A stretch of 41,401 nucleotides of DNA from contig JADNYV010000302.1 in NCBI GenBank assembly GCA_015501055.1, positions 1 through 41,401 on the forward strand, written 5' to 3'. Within the stretch, counting starts at the first letter, position 1, and every line of letters begins with the position of its first letter. Source of the stretch: Mucidula mucida (taxonomy: Eukaryota; Basidiomycota; Agaricomycetes; Agaricales; Physalacriaceae). Below, piece by piece: positions 28,601 through 40,223 of the stretch. The translations under genes and the position numbers were made by a program. Below the pieces are notes generated by a model, which was not told the origin of the DNA, searched no databases, and was given only the letters and a program-made list of their open reading frames with translations.

Positions 28601-30908
28601 TTTGTGTGTTCAGCGCGGGTCACGACCCCCGTTTCTCCAGCAGGGCCATCCAATAACGGTTCTGCAACGATTGAGGTAACGCGGATTCGGAATGGAGGTG
28701 AGATTTACCTTTTCACTAATAGATGTTCCTTGAACTGATGTGGAAGCGTTAGCGTTAGAACAGAAGGAAACGGAGTTCAACTAGTGATTTCTATTATTAC
28801 ATCTCGAAGCTGGACATGTCGTGAGCCCCCAGCAAAGATGATTCGTCAACATGGAGTGGAGTGAAAATGGGAAAATTTACGAACCTCAAGACCCTGGAGA
28901 ACGACGCGAACTTTAAGACGGCAACTTGGGCGCCGCTGAGCGCGACAAGACACGTCAAATCCGCCGACTGCAATTCTGGGATCCGCCGTCTGTGGGCGTA
29001 GCAGTCTGTGCGTGGGCACGAACGGTCGCCGTCGGGGTGATTGAGGCTTGGAACACAGTGGTGTAGCCTTGATCAAAGGAGCGCTGGAGACGTCTGCGTA
29101 CAGAGGTGGAGGGATGTATTCCGCGTTTAGCAGTATGATGGCATCATGATGGGGAGGGACAGTATGGTTGGGGTGACGTTCGAAAGTGCGGCGCTTGTTG
29201 CCTGCTGCCTAAACAGACGACGACAACGCTGGCAAGCATGGACAATCATGATTGTGGACAAGAATAGCTGCACGCGCAGAGCAAGACTGCCAGCGTGGTC
29301 GACGATATCCTCAAGATAGGTGACACTCTAAACATCCAGACAATGATACTCATGAACACTCAGACATTCGCATATTGTACATTCCCGAGATATCTTATAA
29401 GGAGGTAAGAAGTGTACCCTATCTTCCTACTGTGCGCGTAGGGGGCTTCCTGCCCGTTGTCAAGGTAGCGCGGAAAGTTAACAGGTCGGACGGGCTGCGT
29501 TGGGTGATAACCTGGGATCAAGTTCGGCTGAATGAAGTCCTGTCCCGCTGAGCAACTCCCAGTTAAGAAATTTTCAGGAAGTAAGGGGGTTCGTGAAAGG
29601 GTTCGATAGCCTGAGGGATTGGGACTCGGGGGTCCAATCTGGCGTTGGCTGCGTTACGATTTCAACTGAAGATCTATCGTCTCGCTAGCGTCGTCAATAG
29701 CGCGGATCAGCGTTGTAACGCTTCAGAGCGCCACGGATGCGCATGGATATGCGTCGGGTCGGCTCAGCGAGGTCCTCTCTTCGCTAGACATGCCGTCATC
29801 ATTCAGCATCTGCAACGCCGGCACGGTGTGTAGAAGCCAAGGTGTATTCTGCGCCTTAGCCAGCGCAGATTGAGAAGCTAGGTAAACCGTTAGTAGGCGA
29901 AGTTCCAAGGGCAAAAATGAAAGGCTCACCGACTTCGACTCATTTCCTTTCGGCTGGACTCATTCCTTTCAGCCGCTCGACCGCAATCAGCGCTCCGCCT
30001 TTACCTGGAAAATGTAATGGACGCAGTCGCAGACGCGCTTGACCAACTTCTTGAAATACTGGCGTTGGTTAGACGCTCGGAAATCGCGGGGTCCGCCTGG
30101 CTTGGGTACCTCCGTTCAAGCCTGGGTGAGAATGTTTTCGATGAAGTATTTTGCCATAGCTCGGTTCCAGAACTTGTTGCTCGAGGAGAAGAGAATGGGT
30201 TCCCTGGAACATTAACCGCTGGAAGTGCTCCACGAGGGTGTAGCGTCGTTGCTGCTCAAAAGCCGCCAAATGGATGCATCGGGTTGGGGCGGGGCATTTT
30301 CCACACGACCGCCGAGCCACCGAGAAATGAGGGATGTTCGGAGGACCACCTGCTCCCTGTTGTGAATTGGACCCCTTGGGCTCGGAGGTTGAGCCAGTCT
30401 AGGGCAGGAGGTTGGGTCGGAGTGCGTCCACCAGTGCCAGGAGTATTCAGCGAGTTCCAGTGCGCACCTGATCGCGGGTGGTGGTCGCGAGGGCCAAGAT
30501 ATTGTGTATGGTACCATCATTAGCCCGCCCAATGATCGGCTATTAGTCCTTGATTAGCACAAATCCAACCTTCAACTCGACGACTCTTTCGTACCGGTGG
30601 ATGTGCTGCGGTCAGTCTGCTGTTGATTACGCTCTGTGTTCACCAAAATGAGGGCGCTCTGGTTTCACCTATACTGACATTTCAGAATAAGATTGGCGCT
30701 TACCGTGCCTCCGGTTCTGGCATGTCTTGCGCTGCCCACCTTGCCTATGACTCGTATCCTGCTCCTTCATTTATGCTCTTGTCAGATCATATAGGATTAA
30801 ATTTGTGAACAACGTACATTCAATGGCGTGCTTCGTGGGCACTTGCGTTGGCCTCTAAAAAAGTGGAGCTCACGACCCGCCGGGCAACAGTAAAGTCTGT
30901 ATAATGTG
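28601..30908. other. Stretch without a recognisable gene
   Basis: Long frames overlap on both strands at 30017-30532, but neither has a motif I recognise. A twelve-base G run lies just outside, at about 28348-28359 in copy B. No tRNA-like structure, LTR or inverted repeat was seen. Confidence 0.3.
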
Positions 30909-31324
30909 TCAATGCACCTTGCTATTCTGCAGCTGATCAAACGTACCCAAGGATTTTCTGACGCATTTGCCTGGATACATTATTAGCTTCAGAATCGAAC
31001 GTTGATAGTAGACAGCATACCGTGGAGCTGTCCCGCCGACAACTTCGCCATATCTTCATTTTCGTTAATCTATTATTGGTCAGTTCAGCGTTCAAATTCT
31101 AGGAAATATGTACTAACGTCCATGTCTTCTTCATCGATATCGTTGCTTGGACCCGCAATAAATCCCATTCCTGCACTACTTGTGTGGCGTCGCTGCTGCT
31201 GCTCCCCTTGACCTTGGGATGCTGGGCGTCTAGCTTCATTGCCGTACAGTCCACCGCGGCTTGGAGGGTTAGATCCTGGCTGCTCATAGTAGGGTGGTTT
31301 GACATTACATCCGGAGAGCGGCAT
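30909..31324 (-). CDS. Small hypothetical protein, three exons
   Basis: The ATG is at 31324. Exons 31118-31324, 31021-31069 and 30909-30970 splice in phase through introns of 48 and 50 bases, giving about 105 residues. The first exon is Gly/Gln/Pro-rich (PPYYEQPGSNPPSRGGLYGN), followed by an acidic stretch (DIDEEDMDINENEDMAKLSA). An alternative third intron starting at 30952 would change the last residues. I do not recognise the family. No signal peptide or membrane segment is visible. Confidence 0.42.
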
Positions 31325-31671
31325 TTTTTATGCGAGTCGTGCGACGTCTGCGGCTCTCGGAGTCCGGACTCAACTGACCTATTGCTTCACTTCCTTTTGC
31401 TTTGCCTTACTTGTGCTCCCTTTTGGGGATGCTAAGCGTTTCAACACGAGCGGAGCTTTCCTACTTCATTTATCATGATTAGTTTTATGTTCACCCGCTC
31501 ACCGCCGCTCACGAGGAAGCTCAGGTCACTAGAGGAGATGTCCGTCAACTAAGGCCGAGATCCCTTATCCCTCAGACTCAAGGACATGAGGCAAACATGA
31601 GGTGCGCGCGCATCACTCCAACAAGTACTGGTCCGGAGGTATCCTGTCAAGTTACTCTTATCCCGCCCGCC

Positions 31672-33030
31672 ATGAATCGCAAGCCATGGAAGTACTCTCT
31701 CGAAAGGACCTATGCAGGGCTCCACCAGGACTCTGTTAGTTGCCTAGCGTTCTCTCCCTGTGGACAATTCTTGGCTTCGTGCGGTAAAGGTCGTGTCTGC
31801 ATTTACAGCGTATCGCGTTCGAAAGTCATTCGGTATTATGATATCGTGGATGCATCCCCAGTTGCTTTAACGTGGGGGGATACTGCAGACGACCTCTATG
31901 TTGGCTACAGCGACGGTCACCTCTGGCAGTACCAGCGACCAACTCAAGGTGGTGTGGGTATTCTTAGGCGTCTTCTCATTCTATCATCTAACAAGTACTC
32001 TAGCTTAGAAGCATGCTTGCACGTTCTTCTCATCGGCTGATATGTGGCAGTTTGGGTTCTTGAAGGTAGTATCCTAAAGATGACTTGGGGTTCACGAAGT
32101 AGACATCTCTTGTCGCCCACGGACCTTCTGTGACTGTTCTCGGCCTGTTACAAAGCGTGCGTATTCTATCATCTGCACCCTATAGCGGCTGACAATTTAT
32201 AGTTGCCTGGGATATCGTCTCCGAGCTGGATGAACCAGAGCTTCCGTACACGGCTTGGGATTCCAACCGCCAGCTCCATGCCCTGTGGGGATGCACGTCT
32301 CTGGGCGCAGGAATCAATCATCGTAGCAGATAGAGACTACGGCATAAAGTAAATTTGCATTTCTCCTAATAAACGCCCACGCCCTTTCCAGCTGTTATGA
32401 TTTCAGTAATATACGCGGTATAAATGCTGGATATCGTCCAGGTAATCGAATGTGGGCATCCTCATAAGTTCTCTTCTGCGCCTTAAGGCTTACGGTTTTC
32501 CTTAGCGGCATGTCCGATGTTCCCATGATTGCACGACACTTGCAGCATGGAATTTGAAAGACGGTTTGGATATTTATACGCTATCTCCGTCCATGCGCAA
32601 ATACAAGGAGACCATCAATCTTCACGACCAATCTTGGCGAAACACGAACGTTCTTCTGGACGTTGTCTTCATCCATGACGATTTCGACCTCTTGGTTGGT
32701 AGTACGTTGGCAACCAGTCATCGTCAATTACGAAGTCATCACGTCATTCAAAGGCTAGAACATTCGCCAGGTATGTAACCTCTCCTTGAGCATGACTTTC
32801 TTTCACTGCCATGTTCAATTCAGTTAACTGCATTGTATCGGTTGTGGTGAGTCGTCGGACGCTCCAGTGTAGCGATCACAATCCATAACTTATGTGCAGG
32901 CGTACACGCAGCTAGGAAGTCGACGATACATTGCTACCGCTGATCGTGAACTGGGAACGGAAACTAGAGTTAATTGTGGGTAGCAAAGACAGACTCTCCG
33001 TTCTGGAATTCATTTCTGTTAGTATCTCAG
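31672..33030 (+). CDS. WD40-repeat-like protein, possibly decayed
   Basis: The ATG is at 31672. The first exon has HQDSVSCLAFSPCGQFLASC, a WD40 blade, then SPVALTWGDTADDLYVGYSD as a second blade, ending at about 31950 with a GT donor. Further pieces in the same order are AWDIVSELDEPELPY (about 32200), WNLKDGLDIYTLSPSMRKYK with FDLLVGS (about 32550-32700), and AYTQLGSRRYIATADRELGT (about 32900-32960). This matches the unnamed WD40 proteins common in Agaricomycetes, probably with a hydrophobic tail near 33000 (NSFLLVSQSLSTAFADV). Between the pieces there are stops and unclear introns, so it may be a pseudogene. WD40 proteins act as binding platforms; no partner can be inferred. Confidence 0.45.
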
Positions 33031-33542
33031 TCCCTCTCAACTGCTTTTGCTGATGTTACGTTACGACAGCGAATACTAATGTATTCAGACGCGTCCGGAA
33101 ACATTAGGCACCTTACTGCTTATTTAATCGTCGGTTGGTGGATCGGTCATTATCAGGAGGGCTTGGAGTGGCGAGTCAGCCGGCTCTGTCTTTTCTTGCC
33201 GCCTTGTGACCTTGCAGAGGGCGTTCGAGACTTGGTACATTTATGGACGCATCGTTGTGCGGAAACATCTCCGGCTGTAGCTAATCTACATCCTGGTCAG
33301 CCAAGCTTAACTCACCAAGTTTAAACTTTAGAATCAATATATCCTGCATGCCAGACGATTGTCGCATAGTATCTACTTCTTAACGCGCGCTGGGACTACT
33401 TGGTACCGGATATTCCACCAGGCGTTCCATCATGTGCCGCTGTTGACGAGTGTACGGAGTAGGCGGCTGCAAAGTGTGCCGCTGTTTATTACCCCTATAA
33501 AAAAGCAAATCCGGACAACATCCACAAATACATTCCTGAATC

Positions 33543-34266
33543 ATGACCACTCAGGCCGACCCAAGAAGCATACGCCACCAACGATTATTCTACGAAGTTG
33601 ACTATGCGAACAATACAATATGCATTGCAGAATCGGATGGTAAGTTACACCTCCTCCACTTAGACTTGATGACTATTCCTCACAATCTGTGATAGATTCT
33701 CCGCATCAAGAGGTTCCGCACCGACACAATGCTATAGCTGAGTATGGCGTGCCTCTCATGCTGATCCAATTTCACTGACTAGGAGAAGGAATAGCGGGGC
33801 CGACTTTCCATCAAACGCGTACTTTGTCAGTGATGCAGTTTTGGATCGCATTCCACCTGTGGTTTCTGGACCGTACAAGGCATCGAATGCTACATATTGG
33901 ACAACTGCTGCCAGTGGAAATTTAGCCGGGCCTCCAGCGCCAGCCCAAGGCCAGGATCCCGGTCATGTCCTGGTGCATACAAACACTCTTACAGGAGATC
34001 GGCAGGTGTGGGTGTTGAATGTTGAAAGGAATTGGATGGTGGTGCCGGGCAATGATGTGAAAGGAGGAGGCCGTGGATTTGCACATCCTGTCAAGCCTGA
34101 CGCTTGGTTTAAGCTGGCTAAGGGCGGAAAACCATCATGGGTTCGCTGGGATACATTGCGACGCCAGGGCTTGGTCTTGACCCGTGAAGCACGCGTCGGG
34201 TTCGGAGATGACGCGTCCAACCAGAACAGAACGCCGAGGCGAAGGCTAAGGCCGCAGCCATTGTAG
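33543..34266 (+). CDS. Hypothetical protein, clean three-exon model
   Basis: Exons 33543-33639, 33696-33741 and 33783-34266 join in phase through introns of 56 and 41 bases, giving about 208 residues from MTTQADPRSIRHQRLFYEVD to a basic end RTPRRRLRPQPL. The central part includes YFVSDAVLDRIPPVVSGPYK, HVLVHTNTLTGDRQVWVLNV and KPDAWFKLAKGGKPSWVRWD. No signal peptide, membrane segment or known domain is visible to me. The frame is free of stops and the codon use is protein-like, so I regard it as a genuine gene of unknown function. Confidence 0.62.
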
Positions 34267-34400
34267 ATACATGCCTTGTTTGAGCTCCATCATATCAGAT
34301 TTCATAGAAGCGGCGAAGTGCAGCAAGGCGTGTGAAGATGATCGATTGATCCAACACCTCACCCTGGTTAGTGTAAAAATATTATTTCGACTAGTCCTTC

Positions 34401-36171
34401 ATGGCAAGCATGAGGGCTTCGTTCTACAAGGTCCGTTTCTCTAGTGCGCAGAGTTTACGCGCAGCTTTATATATCAGGATCGGACATCCGGATTCCGGAC
34501 ACTTTACTGCGACATCTATGGCCTTCGGTTTCACACATATCGCTGCCTGGATGCTTGACGTCTTGCAAAGTTCCTTTACTTGGATAGACGAGATATCGCT
34601 CAGAGATGTCATACTCATTGGTGGCCTAATCGCATTCTGTACGTCAATGTTTCGCATGCAATGTGCACTGTACTCAGCCGTGCTTTAGTCAATAGGGCGA
34701 CCATCATGAAGAGCATTCTACCTTGGCATGTATCGCTATCGTTCTTTATTATATGCTGACATACGCTCTAGGATAACTTTCTTCTTTTCGGCAGTGCTGG
34801 CAATCGGTAGCTTTCTCTGGAGATTGCTGTCTAGCGTTCTATACCCTATTTGGTCATCGCTCAGAAAGCGCACATCGTTTCTTGACTCGGCTTGGTTGTC
34901 TGTCAAGATGCGGCTCCCATTGTACTGGCGGTGGTCTAGTCGTGGTGAGTGTCTCCTTCTTTGACGTCAACGATCAAAATCTTAGGAAATCATATATATA
35001 GCAGAACTAGGTGTCGACTACCTGCAGGCTCTGTACATGCGAGACAAGGCATACGGAAGCATCATTGCTGTCCGAAAGAAGACGAAAGCTGCTATTGCAG
35101 ACAGTATTGAAGATCGTAAGTCGCACGCCCGACTGTGGAACGTTCAAGTGAAGTCTCGTATGTCCTTAGCACAAACCCTTCCTTCTCGATCTCATTGTTA
35201 CTCAGGCGCATTTATATTCGACAACAATCAACGTTCTACTGATTGGGATGCTCGACTTCACTCTCTTCTTTCACCGGCGATCCAAACATTCCTCGACGAC
35301 TTTGCTAGCAAATTAGCTGTTCATCTCCATAAACTGCTTCCCGAAATGTACGATAGCGGTGTTGACCGATTTGACAATGAGGTCGCTCTTCTTATTGCTC
35401 ATACTGCCATCCTGACGGACTTGATACCTCTTCTCAATACGACTTTGTTGCAGCTGGAGGATCGCTGGGCGCACTCCCATTCTTCGCTTGATCGGGAGAT
35501 GATTCGCACATGGATTGACGACGTCTTCAAGCCGGGTCTTACAACTTGGATGGAAACAATTGATTTGCCAGGTTTGTCCTCTATATATTCGCAGGCTGCA
35601 ACTAATAGCGCGACAGGCCAAATGGTGCCGCCTACACAAACCGCCTCGGCATGGGGTAAGTCCTCTATATATTATGTTGATTGCGTCTTTACTCTCCAGT
35701 GACAGAGGAGGCCAGCTCAGGGCGTATCATGTCTCCGACTACTTCATTGAATACTGGATCCTTGCTACATCCAGCCTCGTCTAGTACGGTAAAGAAAGAA
35801 CCAACACTGTTATCTGTGCTGCCGCAAACTGCATCCACGATTGGTCTTACAAAGGACGTGCTTCCGCCTTCTACACCTATCCAGTATGCGGCCCCGACGA
35901 TGCTGTTTCCTCCATCTCCCACAGTTGCAGCAGAGATGAGCGGTAGCGACGCTATTTCGGAGCCTGCAGTGCGGTCTGTATCACCCTCGATGCAGCGTAG
36001 ATCAACTACAGTATCGTTCAACGACCCGCTATCTGATGTTGAAACTGACTCAGAGACGTCTGGTAAGCTTTATTCGTATATTTCTTCTCCGCCACCTGAT
36101 GCTCTATAGCTGCGCCAACTTCACCTCCGATTTTCTCGAACTCCGGTAATACCCAAGTCAGTGGATTTTAA
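34401..36171 (+). CDS. Hypothetical membrane-associated protein with Ser/Thr/Pro-rich tail
   Basis: Exons: 34401-34638, 34689-34729, 34772-34944, 35002-35115, 35215-35655, 35700-36062 and 36110-36171. All introns are GT-AG except that the phase between the second and third exons fits only with a GC donor or a one-base problem. A hydrophobic segment (ITFFFSAVLAIGSFLWRLLS) is a likely membrane anchor near residue 100. It is followed by a helical region (RDKAYGSIIAVRKKTKAAI, then LLSPAIQTFLDDFASKLAVH) and a Ser/Thr/Pro-rich, probably disordered C-terminus ending in APTSPPIFSNSG. I do not recognise the family. Similar composition over all exons suggests a real gene. Confidence 0.5.
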
Positions 36172-36490
36172 TCGCATATGTGTTTGATAACTTATTTTTT
36201 GGTAGCTGTTGCCAGTGAGGCGCTGAGTTAACTGCTACTTTGAGACGTACTTGGTATATATCACAGCGTGTAGATTATAGCTTATTCAAATTCGAAGTCA
36301 CATCGTACTCTCAGTGTAGAGCGGTTGAGCAATTTGCCATGTACCGTGTATTGAGAGGCATGAATTCTATAAAGTCTCAAGTTCTAAACGGTAGGGGATA
36401 TCGCCAAAGCAGTACCATGTCCTGGAACACGGTAGGTAATCATTCCTACAAACGCCATATTTGTATTGACTCTTATTAGCGACAGGTAAC
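36172..36490. other. Short intergenic stretch
   Basis: No supported exon. One 79-codon frame lies here (36240-36479) but has no recognisable motif. Confidence 0.3.
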
Positions 36491-36494
36491 GACC

Positions 36495-37436
36495 ATGCAA
36501 CAGGCGGGCGCGCTTACCAGAGAAATGCAAGTACAGCAGATTCCTCCACAAATTGAGGACCTTCGCATTGATCTCACGCGCCCGCTATCGTCGCGGACTT
36601 ACTCTTGCAAGTCTGTTTCAGCTCCTTCGTGACGCATCTCCCAAAATACTCGTCTTCAATATCCGCCTTTCTCCTCATGCATGGGCTCCTAGAATTCCTA
36701 TAATGCCCCAATTGGTATCCCTGCAAACAACTCTCTCACACGCCCGCCTCGCACGCTTCCTCAGGGATCCGAGTGCCGCGCCACATTTAGCAGACTTACG
36801 CATTGGTGCATGCAGTCAGACTGGTATTTGCCCCTTTCACTCACTTCCTGTCATGGGAGACAGGACCAGATGCTATTTCATAGCTGGCCCCCCCGTGTGT
36901 GTCGCGTATCTACTTTCGAAACTTCCATTCCAAACAGCCTCCCTCTGCTTTCCATGCGGTGGGGCACCAGGTGTCTTGGGGAGTCCCTTCTCCCTCTGCA
37001 ACTTCTCTATCTCCAACTCAAATTCGACCTTCATCGCATTCCACGAGTTCTATCAAGCGTACAGCAACTACTGCTTCTGAACAACGTAGATTCATTGCAG
37101 ATGATCGACGTATCTCCATCGGTACGTGTCCAAGCGTTGTCTACTGCATATCTCCGGTAGCTTACAATGTGCAAGGTTCAACGGTTGGCACTTCCCTGGC
37201 AGGACACTACATCGTGGCGTAATGAACTAGCCCTGATGGAGCGTGTTCGTCGCATTGATATCATATCTACATCTGATTTCCCCATTCCACGTCTACCCAT
37301 CTGGGCAGGGGAATGGATGTATCGTGAAACTGGAGAGAAGAACTTAATTGAGGTACTGTATTTCGATTGTGAGAACTACTTTAGGGCGTTTCGCTGGGAT
37401 CGTATTGAGTCCAGGGTTTATCGAGTGCCAGTGTAG
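36495..37436 (+). CDS. Leucine-rich, F-box-associated-like region
   Basis: Pieces in order: QIPPQIEDLRIDLTRPLSS, SLFQLLRDASPKILVFNIRL, MPQLVSLQTTLSHARLARFL, LADLRIGACSQTG, RIPRVLSSVQQLLLLNNVDS and, at 37167-37436, ERVRRIDIISTSDFPIPRLP with WAGEW. The repeated leucine spacing resembles the LRR part of basidiomycete F-box proteins, but no F-box itself was found. The pieces sit in different frames and the introns between them are not certain, so the model is rough and could be a pseudogene. Confidence 0.32.
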
Positions 37437-37554
37437 ATTATAATTTAAAAAGAGGGTTCAGAATCATATACCTGAGCCTGACAAGTTTGACCTTCGAGTC
37501 CCTGAGAATGTGGGGCGTCCAAGGTTTGACCTGCTTGGTACCGAGGTTCGACGG

Positions 37555-37615
37555 TGCTGATGCGATCGATGTCCGGATCGATGTCCGGATCATGCGATCG
37601 ATATCCGGATCATCT
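37555..37615. repeat. Short GATCGAT(G/A)TCCGGATC repeat cluster
   Basis: Three imperfect copies of GATCGATGTCCGGATC-like sequence within about 60 bases, each itself nearly palindromic (GATC, CCGG). It lies between gene pieces and does not fit either reading frame convincingly. Confidence 0.45.
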
Positions 37616-37639
37616 CATTTTAGAAAATTTGCCTCCGCT

Positions 37640-38330
37640 TTAACCTGTACTCTGCATGTTCAGGTTTGAAGACTATCTCTGCCATCAGACTCCAGCATGG
37701 GACTGCCGCACGGACAGATTAAGAAGTGCGGAATACGCGACACATGTACGCAGCATGTTTTACTCTGGTATGTTCCAAGGCCTTAGCTTTATAGAATGGC
37801 CTCGCTGGATAAATACGATAAGTACAAGCGAGAAAACTCTATCACATCTTACAAATGCTGCCCAATATCATTGATCACGCTATCCGTCTGGGCGAATCGG
37901 TTGGTCTTTCAAGAATGCTAAAGCCTGTGCTGACTTGACTATATAGCCTCTAGTGGCGTCTGCCGCGATTGCGATCATTTCGTTCCATGCACTTTACGTC
38001 GCCAGTGTAACCTGGAGCGGTGTTTTCGACCTGATTGGCTTACGTCGCGGCGTGTCACACCTGACTAACATGTGGTTAATTGTTCTGGTCTGTGTCTCCA
38101 TCTACGTTCCGGAAAAGTCTATGCCTGGGCTCTCCATCGTCCTACTGTCCCTCTGCAATGCATCGGCCACGGCATGGTCGGTTCCGGCGCGCCCACGTTT
38201 TATCCTTTCACCGCCGATAGTATTCGCGATCTACGTAGTTCACATTCTGCATCTTCTAGTCGCAAGAACTGTCATGGTATTACCTGCATTCGGCTATATT
38301 CTTGCTTCATCCTGAACCTCTGATCTATAG
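37640..38330 (+). other. Possible upstream exons of the membrane-protein gene
   Basis: Open frames occur here (for example around 37656-37874 and 37953-38315) and a Cys-rich reading (CRDCDHFVPCTLRRQCNLER) appears near 37960-38020. Two frames compete and I could not connect either in phase to the exon starting at 38331. Confidence 0.28.
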
Positions 38331-39653
38331 ACGTCAAGAACTCTTAACTTGTGCGAAGGATTGGAGGGCGGTCTCTGTGATGAGGCCTTTCGACGCACAT
38401 TTCGACGAACAGTATGCCCAACTACCTTTCATATGCAATAATATTCAACATGTATCACAGATTAACTACTCGCTGGGCATCGCAGCTATGAGCTTTGGCC
38501 AGGATGTCATGAGCGGTGTTATTCGCCTTTATCCGATCACATTTTACATCCGTCAATACCAGGCCGCCTATGCTGTCATGGTACTTGTGAGTTCTCTTTG
38601 TCTTTGTGCTGAAGGATCCTTAGGCTTATAATCACATTTAGGGTGTTTTCACATATGTGTATGCATCTGTTATTCGAGACGCGTGTATGTCGCTTGTTGG
38701 GGCACTTTACGAGGCTCTTCTAGCTCTCGAGATCGCCATTCCCGCAGGGCCTTCTGTCTTTCATGATGGGACAGCCTTAGAGTTTTTATCGGTGCAGTCC
38801 ATTTCACACGTGTGCTCCTGCATAGCAGGAATGGCTGTCGTTGTGAGTCGCTTGTTCATTGTATCACAAAATACACTCACAGCCTGTCAGGTCTTGAGTT
38901 CCGCCATTCGAGAAGGGCCGTATTTGCCAGAGGCCGTTATATTTCTGTTGCTGCTAGCTCTCCTCATTGTCAGCTTCTGCGTAAGTGTCTGTCATTACGA
39001 ACGAGATTGAAAGTACAAAATTCATTATGACAGGGCTGGGCTAACTACTCCGCTGTCCTCAAAAATGAAGGAATGTGTTACAGAGAAGTCGTGCCGGTGT
39101 TCATGGCGACTATTGGAGGGGTACAAAAGTTGCTCAGAATCCTAGGTGTTGCTTATCGAGTTCCCTAGGCTGGCACATCTCTCATCATAAGCGCCGCTCT
39201 GGATCATGTAGGCAGGCAGCTACAGCTTCACCAGAAGGTCCTTATCGGCATGGTAAGCATAACGCCCGGGCATTAAACCGATATAACAATTATTCCGCAG
39301 ACACTGGTCGCTTTTCCGGCACAGTATCTTTCCTTTGAGATGTTCGAAGGTCTTAGGAACCTGCGCGTCGAGGAGAGCTTTGCGCTGTTGACATTTAGTC
39401 TGGTCCTTTTTGCCTGTGTAAGCGCACAACTGCTCGATGGCTTCTTATATCTGATTAATAACAGATTCTTCGGGGAGTCTATTGGAGCCGTTGGGCAAAA
39501 GGCCCATCCAATTATCTCATCTGCCTTCTCACTTTGTGGCCACTCTCGTATGTCATGATGTTCTGCCTAATGGCGCGTCGGGAAGAGCATGCGAAAGAGC
39601 AAGTATTGCACCATCGCGCATTTTACGTGGAGCGCGGCTGGTTCTTTGATTAA
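38331..39653 (+). CDS. Multi-span membrane protein, 5' end unresolved
   Basis: Seven exons: 38331-38586, 38642-38842, 38891-38980, 39034-39120, 39170-39252, 39301-39420 and 39468-39653, with introns of 47-55 bases, all at phase 0. The joined frame is open to a stop at 39651-39653. Hydrophobic segments that could span a membrane are AVIFLLLLALLIVSFC, ESFALLTFSLVLFAC and NYLICLLTLWPLSYVMMFCL. The C-terminus is charged (ARREEHAKEQVLHHRAF). The regular phase-0 introns and continuous frame make a real gene likely. I do not recognise the family, and the start lies in or before 37640-38330. Confidence 0.55.
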
Positions 39654-40174
39654 TCCCTTTTCCATTCCTCAATTTCTGCTTATGTACATTGTCTATATGT
39701 ACCTTTGAATATCTTCTGCCTTCAATGTCACTGTCAAGTCGTCCTATACCCAGTCGCTGCCTTTGTCCGCAGTACATCCGGTGTAGAAGAAGTCATAGAG
39801 AACGTAGCCTTCTGAATTCAAAGTTGTCCATCATGCTCATGCAGAGCGGCTCGTCGCCTTTTCTGCTCCCACCGGCCAGCTGCGGCGCAAAATCCAACGT
39901 CGTCTCAGCAGGCCCTGCAGAATCGCCAGCGCCAACGAGGTTGATCTACGGTTAGCGACAGAGAGGGAAGACGTGACATATGACACGTTCATCATGCAGC
40001 CAATGACACCATCACTGACAACGCTCTAGAACCAGGTGAACTCCACCCACTCCTCGCGGCGACGCCACACATCCAATTCCACCAACTAGTTCTCCCCATT
40101 CGGACTGGATGACGATGCGGATCTGCATGTCCTCGAAATCTAGTGCCGGAATTATTTCCGAACAAGGAACAAAA
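39654..40174. other. Stretch between the last gene and copy C
   Basis: No supported gene. The frame at 39689-39955 has no recognisable motif. The right part may already belong to repeat copy C, but no clear match to copy B was found before about 40170. Confidence 0.3.
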
Positions 40175-40223
40175 GTACGTTACCTTTTTCCGTCATGTTC
40201 AAAAGTTGAACATGACTGTTTAG
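40175..40223 (+). other. Family intron with hairpin (copy C)
   Basis: 49-base intron GTACGTTACC...TGTTTAG. It is equivalent in position to 27641-27691 and keeps the same inverted arms (40192-40216), although flanking exon sequence has diverged strongly. Confidence 0.5.

Noticed and set aside
29600..29640. GGTTCGA-like sequence resembling a tRNA T-loop
   Set aside because: No acceptor stem or anticodon arm could be folded around it by eye.
30017..30532. Overlapping long frames on both strands
   Set aside because: Neither has a recognisable motif or clear splice partners, so neither is reported as a gene.
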